This document shows, piece by piece, positions 15,869 through 25,167 of a DNA stretch of 64,000 nucleotides. Each line of letters starts with the position of its first letter. Positions within the stretch are counted from its first letter, which is position 1. Where the stretch lies: positions 3,426,282 through 3,490,281 of the forward strand of contig NZ_CP028105.1 of NCBI RefSeq assembly GCF_003019675.1, in the 5' to 3' direction. The notes below the pieces were generated by a model. That model was not told where the DNA came from. It saw nothing but the letters and a program-made list of their open reading frames with translations, and made no database searches. This DNA comes from Fusobacterium ulcerans. GTDB lineage: Bacteria > Fusobacteriota > Fusobacteriia > Fusobacteriales > Fusobacteriaceae. Position numbers and translations under genes: made by a program.

Positions 15869-16621
15869 CTAATATGTTATTTTTAAAGATTTTCCGCTTA
15901 CAAATATCCCAGAAGATACCTTAAAAGAAAATCCATTTTTTCCTATTTTATAGAAACTTCCCTTTTCAACATTGATATCATTTTTTATTATCTCACCAAC
16001 TATTCTCAAAAGAAATTCAAATATTTCTTCACATTCTCTGAGAGAATTCAATATTTCCACCTCTTTCTTCTTAAAATGATTAAGTCCTAAAGTGTAAGCT
16101 GATATACCATTTTTATCACTGGCTATTCCTATATACACCCATAAAAGCACAGGAAGTTTTCCCAGTTTTAATTCTTTGGCTAAACATCTATAAGTTTCTT
16201 TTTCAATAATCATAGGACTCATATATACAGCAATAGCCTCATCTTCTACTAATATACTGCTTGCTATTTTAGTAAATATTTTATGTCTTTCTATATTATC
16301 CTTTCCATTGAGTATGGAAATTATCACATGAGATCTATGTTTTGATACTTTTGCCTCTGCGTCCTCCCACATCCAGTTATCCTTGTAATGACTTTCCACT
16401 TCATGATCAGGAATCGGCCCTGGTACAAAACTGCAAGCTATAAGCATATCATCTACATTAAAAGCTATAGTATCCTCTTCTGCTGAATCTTTTATTTCTA
16501 TCCCCCATTCATTCTTCAAATTCAATTTTAATTTATTGAAGTTGTAATCAAAACCTTCCAAGAGGACAAATCCCACTATAATATCTGGAAGCATTTTTTT
16601 CTTTTTTCCCCAAAACAACAT
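15869..16621 (-). CDS. DUF4261 domain protein
   Basis: This 250-residue cytosolic protein opens with a short basic stretch (MLFWGKKKKML) and then follows the DUF4261 pattern: VGFVLLEG near the start, a WGIEI turn, a CSFVPGPIPDHEVE motif, a KHRSHVIISI motif, and a conserved central PMII..E. Members of this family have no settled biochemical role; some lie near toxin or immunity genes. It is monocistronic, lying between cbiK and the autotransporter. A second Met at residue 10 is a possible start. The family call rests on the pattern of motifs as I remember them. Confidence 0.65.
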   Translation of the reverse strand: MLFWGKKKKMLPDIIVGFVLLEGFDYNFNKLKLNLKNEWGIEIKDSAEEDTIAFNVDDMLIACSFVPGPIPDHEVESHYKDNWMWEDAEAKVSKHRSHVIISILNGKDNIERHKIFTKIASSILVEDEAIAVYMSPMIIEKETYRCLAKELKLGKLPVLLWVYIGIASDKNGISAYTLGLNHFKKKEVEILNSLRECEEIFEFLLRIVGEIIKNDINVEKGSFYKIGKNGFSFKVSSGIFVSGKSLKITY

Positions 16622-16803
16622 TTTTATTCCTCCAACTTGCTCTACTCTAAAAAATTATATAGTCTCTTTCTAAACTATACAATTAATTATATGTCAATCT
16701 TTTCTTAAAAGCAATCAAAATATTCTGTTTTTATCGGCTAAATACTATTTATTTCATCTATTATTTTTATATTTAAATATTAAAAATTTTTTTAATATTT
16801 TAT

Positions 16804-16830
16804 TAAAAAACAGAGAAATATTTCTCTGTC
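16804..16830 (-). terminator. Terminator after the autotransporter
   Basis: A perfect 20 bp palindrome (16810-16829), ACAGAGAAATATTTCTCTGT, followed on the minus strand by TTTTTAAT. Confidence 0.8.
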
Positions 16831-16874
16831 TTTCAATTAATTATTCATAGGTTGTTAGTATTTCTTATTTCACT

Positions 16875-19800
16875 TTAAAACTTATACCCCATTCCTGCTC
16901 CTGCTATCCATTCACCTTTTGTCTTGTTCTTTCCAGAACCATTGTGCGAATCTCTCTCTACAGAATAAGTTCCTTTTATATCAAATAGCACTCCATTTTC
17001 TAATTCAAGTGCATATTTAGCATTCAATCCAATACTATGTTCATTTTTGTGAGCTACTAAGATATCAAAGTCACTTCCACCTTTGAATCTTCCTGTGATA
17101 TATTCTTCCTCTGCTCCATCTAATATTTTAGTATAGCTTACTCCTGCTGTTAAAGTACTTGTTCCTTTTTCATGAGGTATTACTTTTTTAAGGTCTACTC
17201 CTATTTTCCCTACTGTGTAGTCAAATGATTTAGAATCAGTTTCTATTGCTAAAGCTTTGCTTCCTTCATTAGCTCCATCTTGGTCTATGTATGTATATGA
17301 CAATGTTCCATAAGGTTCTAGGAATAAGTTCTCTCCAACTTGATGTGAATATCTTCCATTCAAATAAATATCATATGTCATATCATTGTAATTATCTGAA
17401 TATTGCATCACTGGTTCTGCTGTACTTGAAGCTACTTTGTTTACTGCTATTCTATCTGCATCATAATCTCCATACTGGAATCCTGCTCCTGCTGTTACTT
17501 TTAGATTTCCAATATACTTTTTAGCATATGCTCCAAGATACAATGCGCTTCCATCTACTTTCGATCCATTAGACAAGTCAGATTTTAGTTTGTTTCCTCC
17601 AATTACTACTCCTGAAGTTAGTGTATCTGATATTCCATATTCTCCTAACATATATGCACCAGTTATCTTAGTATCTGCATCCATGTCTGAACTTCCTATG
17701 TCATAAGTATAGTATCCTTTTCCATAATATGTATCTTTAGTTCCACCATCTACATGAGTAAGCCCACCATATATCATCCATTTTCCTGCATCAGCTTTAA
17801 ATATATTATCAGTAACTATATCTCTAAACATTCCTGCTGACTTTCTTGAAAGCTCATTAGAATATGAGTATGGATTTCCTGCATAGATGTCATTTAGGTA
17901 TCCTAAGAAAGTTGATAGTTTTTCATCATCATCTACATTGAAGTTTCCTATTAAATCTTCAACAGAAAGAATTCCATGATATATTTTATTTAATTGAGGA
18001 TATTTTAAATAGTCTGGTAAATCCAAAATAGATGATATCATTATCTCATTATCAGATATTCTATCCACAGTATGAAGTTTTGATGTTGTACCAATAGTAT
18101 CATTATTTAATCCCTCTCCTAAAGTAGTAGTATTAAAACTGATTATATTTTCTTTTCCTGCTCCATTTAGAGCAAGAAGAAGCTTACCACAATCTATTGA
18201 CTTTATTGTCCCTGTATTTTCATATAGTGCATGACCTTTTATTTTTCCATTGCTAGAATCTTTAACAGTTGAGTCTATTCTTAAAACTAGTATTCCATCT
18301 TTCTGTATATTTATCTTTCCCACATTTGTTATTTTTGCATTTTCATAGAAAGCAACATTATTTACAATATTAAGATTTGCAAAGCCGCTTATTTCATTAA
18401 AAATATTCATAGTATTATTATATAGAACAACTCTTTTTTCATCTCTGTTTCCTATTAGATTTAGAGTATTATTACCTGCTGTTGCTAATATATCTCCATT
18501 GATTATACTTTCTTTAATAGTAATTATATTATTTGCTCCTGCTAATTCTATCTTTCCATTAATTATACTTTTTTCTTCAATGGAAAGAATACTGTCTGTT
18601 CCTGTCATAGAAATAGCTGATGATTTTGTAGCATTTACTGTAGTATTTTTAAGAATGAGATTATTATTTCCTGTCATAGAAACAACTGGAGAAGTTCCAT
18701 CTAATCCTCCATTTACTATTGTATTGTCCAAAGTAAGTATTGAATTATTATCCATTACAACTGCTGTCTTATAAGCATTAACTATGCTGTTATTTAATTC
18801 GTTATACCATCCAGAAACTTTAAGAGTATCTGTTATTCCATTTAGAATATATTTTTTAGTTGAGTCAATAATTTCTTCTTTATCTTTTCCACCAGAAGCT
18901 TCATCAGAATCATAATATTTTAACTTTCCATTTTCCAATGTTAAACTTTCAGTTCCTATTACATTATCATCAGAATCTTTTGTTTTCGCTTTAGCATTGA
19001 TTATTGTATATTTATCAGTTATTGGCTTATTAAAATTAAATTTTCCTTCATCTTTTTCATAGCCAATTACAACATCTGTATTACCATAAATTTCTCCAAA
19101 TTTTCCTGAATACTTTTCTTCTAAAATATATTTATCTCCATCAACTTTAAAAGCAAGTCCATAACTTTTTATAAAATCAACTGTACCTCTATCATTTTGT
19201 ACTACAAAATCACTACTACTCACAAGAAGTCCATAGTTATACGCATTATTTATTGTTCCCCCACTATTATGTATAGCATTTATTTCCCCATAGATAACTC
19301 CTACATTTTGGAGACTTCCTATATTACTGCTTGAACCTGAACTAGTACTATAATTCCAAATTCCAGAAATACCACTAGATATAACCCCAGCATTTTGGAG
19401 ATTTTCTATAATACCCAAACCTAAACTTTCATTAGAAATTCCAGAAATATCACCAGATATACTTCCTATATTTAATAGGCTTCCTATATTACTGCTTGAA
19501 CCTGAACTAGTACTATAATTCCAAATTCCAGAAATACCACTAGATATAACCCCAGCATTTTGAAGATTTTCTATAATACTTGAACCTAAACTTTCATTAG
19601 AAATTCCAGAAATACCACTAGATATAACCCCAGCATTTTGGAGATTTTCTATAATACCCGAACCTAAACTTTCATTAGAAATTCCAGAAATATCACCAGA
19701 TATACTTCCTATATTTAATAGGCTTCCTATATTACTGCTTGAACCTGAGTCAGTACTATAATTCCAAATTCCAGATTTACCACTAGATATAATTCCTGTA

Positions 19801-20442
19801 TTTATTAAACTCTCTATACTACCTGATCCTGAGTAGAAACTAGAATTACAAATTCCAGATTCAGAAGTACCAGATATAATTCCTATATTTATTAGACTTC
19901 CTATAATACTTTTTGAATCTGAGTCAGTACTAGAATTATAAATCCCAAAATTATTGCCAGATATAGTTCCGCTATTTATCAAATTTTCTATAACACCTGA
20001 ACCTGAATCTTTACTCAAATTATAAATTCCATACCTACTGGATATAGCTCCATTATTTTTTATACTACCTATACTTCCATTCTCATTATAGATTCCAAGA
20101 CTACCAAAACTTTCTGCTCCAAAAATTAAACCATTATTTATAAATTCTACTTCTTTTAAATTTCCACTTAATCTCAATCCATAGCCAATAATATTTCCAT
20201 ATACATTTTTCCCATTTTGATTTCCAGATAAAACCATATTATTTATATAAGTATTATCTTTCCAACTGTTTTCAGTATATGGATTTCCATCTTCCCATTT
20301 TGTTCCATCATCCTTACTAAATTCTATTGTTCCGCTACCACCTTTTATCCACAAATAATCATCTGCCTTTATTACAGCACTACAAGAGAGAAGCATTCCC
20401 ACTACTGCTTGTATGATAAAAGCGTAGTAAATTATTTATCAT
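16875..20442 (-). pseudogene. Large autotransporter adhesin, with apparent frameshift in the signal peptide
   Basis: The long open frame (16875-20402) encodes about 1175 residues: a passenger of glycine/serine/asparagine-rich beta-helix-type repeats (residues 60 to about 880) and a C-terminal autotransporter beta-barrel (about residues 890-1175) ending GAGMGYKF. The frame itself lacks a proper start. The best start is the ATG at 20442, 4 bases after GGAGG, which opens MINNLLRF and then goes out of frame. Removing one T from the TTTT run at 20418-20421 would join it to IIQAVVGMLLSCSAVIKADD and restore a complete signal peptide. So it is either inactive, phase-variable, a sequencing error, or translated from a rare start. 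The barrel and passenger are otherwise intact. Confidence 0.75.
19311..19800 (-). repeat. Near-identical internal repeats of the autotransporter passenger
   Basis: A unit that encodes a NIGSLLNIGSISGDISGISN-type segment recurs with a spacing of 165 bases (19315 to 19480) and then 243 bases (19480 to 19723), the difference of 78 being one extra 26-residue subunit. Copies are nearly identical at the DNA level, which suggests recent duplication or gene conversion. The unit is built from shorter 26-29-residue elements that continue in a more diverged form to about 20060. Confidence 0.85.
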
Positions 20443-20444
20443 AC

Positions 20445-20669
20445 ATCCTCCTTCTTTAATTCATTTTGGTATATAATTAATTATTGAAACTGTGGACTTT
20501 TTACTTTTGCCTAAAGATTCTTTTGAATACTTTTACTAGGAGATTATTGCCACTGTTTTTTCTCAAACACTTATAGTTGGTTAAAATTCTTTTGATTTTT
20601 TATGTTTGCAAGGATGTGTTGATTAAAACTTTGTGGATGCGCAGTTTCTTATCTCTTTTAAAGGATGTG
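20445..20669 (+). other. Non-coding left flank of the IS110 element
   Basis: About 225 bases between the autotransporter and the transposase. IS110-group elements encode a structured bridge RNA in a non-coding end, usually upstream of the recombinase gene; this stretch is the right size and place, but I cannot confirm a fold. It must also contain whatever promoter the autotransporter has, so the insertion may have displaced it. Element ends are not visible because this family lacks clear terminal repeats and target duplications. Confidence 0.35.
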
Positions 20670-21845
20670 ATGTTTATGTTATTGTTAGGTATTGATATCG
20701 CTAAATTAAATCATGTGGCTTCTCTTGTTGATTCTGATTCTGGGGAACTTATTTTTTCTAATTTTAAATTCCAGAATAATATGCCTGGATTCCTCTCCCT
20801 TTATGAAAAAATTGTAGATTTTCCAATTAAAGACATTATTATTGGTTTAGAATCAACTGCCCATTATGGAGAAAATTTTATTAATTTTTTCTTTCAAAAA
20901 GGATTTAAAATTGCTGTAATCAACCCTTTACAAACTTCACATTTACGTAAAGCTAATATTAGAGATACTAAAAATGATCATTTAGACTCTATTACTGTTG
21001 CTAAAGCTTTACTTTTTGATAATTTCAAATTTGTTTCTCAAAACAATGTTTCTAATTTTGCGCTAAAAAAACTTACTCGTTTTAGAAAAAGTCTAGTTAA
21101 ACAAAGATCTAGAAGTAAAATTCAGCTTGTTTCTTTACTAGATATTATTTTTCCTGAACTACAATATGTTTTTAAAGCTGGTATCCATACTAAGGCTCTT
21201 TATGCCCTTCTTAAGAAATATCCTTCTACAGAAAAAATAGCTGCTTTAAGAGAAAAATCATTATTTTCTATTTTAAGCAAAGCTTCTAAAGGCCATTATG
21301 ACATGGCAAATGCTTTACTTTTAAAAAGTCATGCTAAATCTTCTGTAGGTGTCAAGGATACATCTATATCTATACATATCCCTCAATTAATTGAATTAAT
21401 TGAGCTGTTAGATAAGCAAATTAAATCAATAGAAGAAGAAATTGAAGCTTCTCTTGATAATGGATCACCAATTCTTTCTATTCCAGGAATTAGTAATGTT
21501 GCAGCTGCCAGCATAATTGGAGAAATTAATGATATTTCTAATTTTGATTCCCCATCTAAATTACTTGCATATGCAGGACTTGATCCTAAGATAAGGCAGT
21601 CAGGAAATTTCAATGCTTCTTCATGTAGGATGTCTAAAAAAGGGTCTCCATATTTGCGCTATGCTTTAATTTACACTGCTTGGAATTTAGTAAGAAACAG
21701 CAAAATATTTAAAGACTATTATTTAATTAAAAGAGCACAGGGAAAATCTCATTACAATGCTTTAGGGCATGTTGCGCACAAATTGGTGAGAGTGATTTAT
21801 GCTTTATTTAAGAAAAATTTAATCTATCAAGAATTTCAACTCTAA
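20670..21845 (+). mobile_element. IS110-family transposase (DEDD recombinase)
   Basis: The protein starts at the ATG at 20670 (AAGG 7 bases upstream), giving 391 residues and the typical opening MFMLLLGIDIAKLNHVA. The N-terminal DEDD/RuvC-like domain shows the Asp in GIDIAK, the Glu in GLESTAHYG and the Asp pair in DTKNDHLDSITVAKAL. The C-terminal IS116/IS110/IS902 domain has SIPGISNVAAASIIGEI and AGLDPKIRQSGNF, with a nearby Ser (SSCRMSKKGSPYLRYAL) expected as the nucleophile. It looks intact and could be active. A frame-extending upstream TTG start is unlikely. Confidence 0.92.
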
Positions 21846-21918
21846 CATTCTTAGATTAAAAATATTTTAAAGAGTTTTCAAACTCTAATTTTGTAATGCA
21901 GAAATATTAAGATGAAAT

Positions 21919-21945
21919 TTATTTATTTTTATCTTGACTTTTCAT
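21919..21945 (-). pseudogene. Remnant of the small-gene cassette (8 codons)
   Basis: An ATG at 21945, overlapping the upstream stop as ATGA, is followed by only 8 codons (MKSQDKNK). The leader and first residues (AGGAGACCAACTATGAAAAG) are the same as for the 56-residue gene at 7109-7279, so this is probably a truncated copy. Confidence 0.45.
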
Positions 21946-22022
21946 AGTTGGTCTCCTATTGTTATATTTCTTCCTCTTTTTTTGTTGCTGCTTTTTACTG
22001 CTCTCATTATTTTTTCTATCAT
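21942..22022 (-). pseudogene. Truncated relative of the 74-residue B12-island gene
   Basis: A good ribosome binding site (GGGGAGG) and an ATG at 22022 open a 26-codon frame, MIEKIMRAVK..NITIGDQL, ending with the same GDQL-stop/ATGA junction as the 74-residue gene at 7276-7500. The middle of the protein is missing. A promoter-like TTGGTA-17-TATAAT lies upstream. It may be a decayed copy, or a very short functional peptide. Confidence 0.45.
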
Positions 22023-22102
22023 TATTCCTCCCCAAGAAAAATATATTTAATTAAATTATAAAGATTTTTTCCTTATATACCAAATGTGTAAAAAAGTTCT
22101 CT

Positions 22103-22294
22103 TTTATACACTTTTGCGAACACTTAACTCTTTATAATAATTATTCCATTCTTTGAACCTTGTTTTTTAAACTATTCTATTATAAGCAATATTACTCTTA
22201 AAATGAAAAATTGTCAAGTTTTTAGTTTTTTATAACGCTCTTAAAATTTAATAAACTATATGCTATTCGCAAAAGTGTATAAATGCGAACACTT
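22103..22294. repeat. 18 bp inverted repeat flanking 145 bases
   Basis: TTTATACACTTTTGCGAA at 22103-22120 is repeated exactly in inverted orientation at 22266-22283, and the decamer GCGAACACTT occurs as a direct repeat at 22116-22125 and 22285-22294. The enclosed bases are very AT-rich and contain no gene. It could be a small mobile-element relic or a pair of protein-binding sites. Confidence 0.7.
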
Positions 22295-22310
22295 GAGGTA
22301 TCCCTTAAAT

Positions 22311-22348
22311 ACAAAAATCCTCAGCAAGTTTCTACTGAGGATTTTCTT
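22311..22348 (-). terminator. Terminator after the CNNM/CBS gene
   Basis: An 11 bp stem, AAAATCCTCAG with CTGAGGATTTT, followed on the minus strand by a short T run. It lies 64 bases after the stop of the gene at 22412. Confidence 0.75.
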
Positions 22349-22411
22349 AATTTTATTCTTTTTTTAAGTTTTTTATTATTTTTAAATTATATAATTTTTT
22401 CAGCTGTTTCT

Positions 22412-23755
22412 CTATTCAAGATTTATATTTCCTATATCTTCTGCTTCTTCATTTTCTTCTTTTTTAGTTACCAATAACTGATCAACTTTAAAGTTATCTA
22501 CATCTACTACTTCAAATGTATAATTTTCAAAGTCTACCATAGCAGCTTTTTTAGGAATACTTTTCAGCATATACATCATAAATCCAGCTATTGTTTCATA
22601 TGTATCTTCTTCTGGGAATTTCTCTATATCCAATACTTTTTTTACATCTTCAATAGGTGTGACCCCGTCCATAAGCCATGATCCTTCACCTCTTGATATT
22701 ATCTGCTGTTCATCCTGATCCTGATAAACTATATCTCCCATAAGGGTATTTACAACGTCGTTTAATGTTACAAGTCCTACTACATGTCCATACTCATTTA
22801 ATATTATAGCAAAGTCATCCCTTGCCTCATTAAATCTATCCAAAGCTTCTGATAACGTCAATGTATTTGGAATTATTAGAAGACTTGGATTACATATCTC
22901 CTGTATATCATGAAGTCCACTCATTTCACCTTTCAATATTCTAGGAAGAATATCTTTAGAGTCTACATACCCTAGAACTGTATCTATCTCATTTTGGCAT
23001 ACTAAAAACTTAGAATGAGGATAGTTGGCTATCTTTTCTTTTATGCTCTCTTCTCCCTCTTCTAAAGTAAGGTATACTATTTCATCTCTTGTAGTCATTA
23101 TAGAAGAAACCCATCTTGTATCCAGTTCAAATATATTTTCTATCAGATGATGCTCTTTTCTTTGAACTACTCCAGCCTCTGCTCCAGCATCTACCACAGC
23201 AAATATATCATCATAGGTTATTATATCATTTCTTGTCAATGGCACTTTGAATAATTTAAAAACAAATGTTGCTGTCCCATTGAATATGAATATCAATGGT
23301 CTCAATATACATATCAGAATCATCATTGGTTTTATTATATGTACTGCTATAGTTTCTGGTGCCACCATTGCCAGTCTTTTAGGTATCAAATCTGCAAATT
23401 CAATAAACATCCCTGTTATAATAAGGAATGATATTACACTTCCTATTGCTGGAGCTTTATCAGCAAGCCCCGGTATCCATTTTCCTATAAAAGAGGTCAC
23501 CCATGGCCCAGCTATATTGTCTCCAATTATACCACCTAATATTGCAATCGCATTTATACCTATTTGAATAGCTGTAAAAAAGTTCCCTGAAGTTTCCTGT
23601 ACCTTCAGTACTTTTTCTGCATTTTCGTCTCCTTCTTCTATCATTATCTGTAGTTTCATCTTTCTTGCTGAAGCAAGGGATATCTCACTCATAGATAAAA
23701 AAATACTCATCAATATTAAAATAACGAGTAAAATAATTTTTAAAAAAACACTCAT
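22412..23755 (-). CDS. CNNM (DUF21) / CBS / CorC-HlyC domain membrane protein
   Basis: This 447-residue protein has an N-terminal CNNM transmembrane domain (about residues 1-190, four membrane segments, opening FLSMSEISLASARKMKL), a pair of CBS domains (about 205-330, with VDAGAEAGVVQRKEHHLIEN before it), and a C-terminal CorC/HlyC domain (about 350-430). This architecture is that of the CorB/YhdP/HlyC group, linked to magnesium or cobalt efflux or homeostasis; older names call it a haemolysin. It is monocistronic and length and domain order are normal. The transported ion cannot be told from the sequence. Confidence 0.88.
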   Translation of the reverse strand: MSVFLKIILLVILILMSIFLSMSEISLASARKMKLQIMIEEGDENAEKVLKVQETSGNFFTAIQIGINAIAILGGIIGDNIAGPWVTSFIGKWIPGLADKAPAIGSVISFLIITGMFIEFADLIPKRLAMVAPETIAVHIIKPMMILICILRPLIFIFNGTATFVFKLFKVPLTRNDIITYDDIFAVVDAGAEAGVVQRKEHHLIENIFELDTRWVSSIMTTRDEIVYLTLEEGEESIKEKIANYPHSKFLVCQNEIDTVLGYVDSKDILPRILKGEMSGLHDIQEICNPSLLIIPNTLTLSEALDRFNEARDDFAIILNEYGHVVGLVTLNDVVNTLMGDIVYQDQDEQQIISRGEGSWLMDGVTPIEDVKKVLDIEKFPEEDTYETIAGFMMYMLKSIPKKAAMVDFENYTFEVVDVDNFKVDQLLVTKKEENEEAEDIGNINLE

Positions 23756-23939
23756 AATATCTCTCCTAATTTTATTATTTGAATACTATTGTTTCTATAA
23801 TACTTAATCTTCTTTGTATCTTTTTAAATTTTTTTGTGCTAGAATATTTATAAAGTATGTATAATTACATTATTTATCTCCTTAAAATTATACCATATTT
23901 TTATTAATATTGCATATTGAAATATTTGGAGGCCTTTTT

Positions 23940-24653
23940 ATGACACCTATTGAGATTTTTGGAATGATTATTCTTGGACTTGGGGCTGGTTTTAGTAAAC
24001 TTGGTATCCCAACTGCTTTAGTCTTTTCTCCTCTGCTTGCTTCACTCTATGGAGGTAAAACTTCTGCTGGTATTATAATCATACCTGTGGTTATCTCTGA
24101 TCTGACTATGCTCTACTTATACAGAAAAGAACTTGATTTAAAAATACTAAAAAAAATACTTCCTATGACAATATTTGGAATAATTGTTGCTGTGGTTTTT
24201 GGTAACAATATATCTGATGAAGTTTTCAAGAAAAGTATGGGAGCTATTATTTTAGCAATAGGTATTCTTACTCTTTTAAAAAGCCTCAATGTTAATTTTT
24301 CAAAATTAAGTTATGTCTTTGGGTTTCTTGGTGGATTTTCATCTTTTATAGGAAATGTTTCAGGACCTTTAATGAGCATATATCTTTTAAATATCAACTT
24401 AGATAAAGATAAATTTTATGGTACAAGAACTTGGTTCTACTTCATAGTTAATTTTTCGAAACTTGTCCTCTATTTCTTTTTCTTAAAAAATATTAATTTA
24501 TTTACTCTTTCAAGAGGAGTATGTTCTATACCCACTGTCTTTGTTGGTGTATTCGTTGGAAGATACATAGTTGGAAAAATGAATCAGAATGTTTTTGAAA
24601 AATTTATTGTTATTGTAAGTATAATCAGTGGATTAAATCTTCTTCTTCGTTAG
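23940..24653 (+). CDS. TauE/SafE-family sulfite/organosulfonate exporter-like membrane protein
   Basis: The ATG at 23940 is preferred, as GGAGG stands 8 bases before it; a TTG 30 bases upstream is unlikely. The 237-residue product has about eight hydrophobic helices in two halves and the family features LGAGFSKLGIPTAL near the N-terminus and GFLGGFSSFIGNVSGPLMSIYLL in the second half. The family exports or imports small sulfur-containing or other organic anions. The substrate cannot be told. It is monocistronic, bounded by a strong terminator. Confidence 0.85.
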   Translation: MTPIEIFGMIILGLGAGFSKLGIPTALVFSPLLASLYGGKTSAGIIIIPVVISDLTMLYLYRKELDLKILKKILPMTIFGIIVAVVFGNNISDEVFKKSMGAIILAIGILTLLKSLNVNFSKLSYVFGFLGGFSSFIGNVSGPLMSIYLLNINLDKDKFYGTRTWFYFIVNFSKLVLYFFFLKNINLFTLSRGVCSIPTVFVGVFVGRYIVGKMNQNVFEKFIVIVSIISGLNLLLR

Positions 24654-24662
24654 ATTTTATGA

Positions 24663-24688
24663 GAGTGGCATTGTCACTCTTTTTTTAT
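24663..24688 (+). terminator. Terminator after the TauE-like gene
   Basis: GAGTG/CACTC stem with a short loop followed by eight Ts. Confidence 0.8.
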
Positions 24689-24692
24689 TCCA

Positions 24693-24723
24693 CAAAAAAC
24701 AGGCGGCACGAATACCACCTGTT
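24693..24723 (-). terminator. Terminator after bactofilin
   Basis: Minus-strand AACAGGTGG pairs with CCGCCTGTT (one G-U) and is followed by TTTTG. It is just after the bactofilin stop and convergent with the previous terminator. Confidence 0.75.
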
Positions 24724-24732
24724 CACATTTGT

Positions 24733-25167
24733 TTATTCGTCTACATCACTATCATCATATGAATTTGTTTTTTCTTCATCTTCCTTCATACTCAAATATT
24801 CATTAGATTTCTTTTTTTTGCTGTACCCTTCAAAATTTCCTCCATCTTCTATTACAAGTTTGTCACTGACAATATCTCCAATAACATTACTTGTAGATGA
24901 AAGTTCAACAGTATCACCTTCTAATTCCCCTTTAAAAAATCCACTTATAACAATTTTAGAAGCTGCTATTTTACCTTCTACCTTACCTTTAGGTCCAATG
25001 GTAACTGATGCTCTTGAAAGTATATTTCCATTGATTTCCCCATCGATAACCAGATTACACTCACTTACTACATCCCCTGTGAATGAAGTCCCCTGAGATA
25101 CTTTAGTTAGTTCTTTTGTTGAATAATCTGTGTCTGCAACTTTGTCATTTCTAGTAAAGATTGCCAT
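24733..25167 (-). CDS. Bactofilin (polymer-forming cytoskeletal protein)
   Basis: This 144-residue protein carries the central bactofilin beta-helix (about residues 25-115): GTSFTGDVVSECNLVIDGEI, then repeated G-x-[IV]-x-[GA] rungs. The ends are polar and the C-terminus is acidic. Bactofilins form filaments without nucleotide and guide local cell-wall enzymes. The start overlaps the last 61 bases of the M23 peptidase gene; an AAGGGGG ribosome binding site sits inside that gene. The peptidase/bactofilin pairing matches known cell-shape modules, so both probably act on cell shape. Confidence 0.92.
   Translation of the reverse strand: MAIFTRNDKVADTDYSTKELTKVSQGTSFTGDVVSECNLVIDGEINGNILSRASVTIGPKGKVEGKIAASKIVISGFFKGELEGDTVELSSTSNVIGDIVSDKLVIEDGGNFEGYSKKKKSNEYLSMKEDEEKTNSYDDSDVDE

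Noticed and set aside
19311-19800. Regular short repeats that might be read as a CRISPR array
   Set aside because: Repeats and the sequence between them are both coding, in one frame, with spacers that are themselves repeated. This is passenger repeats of the autotransporter.
20577-20669. Upstream in-frame TTG as the IS110 transposase start
   Set aside because: It adds 31 residues not typical for the family, whereas the ATG at 20670 has a good ribosome binding site and gives the normal opening.
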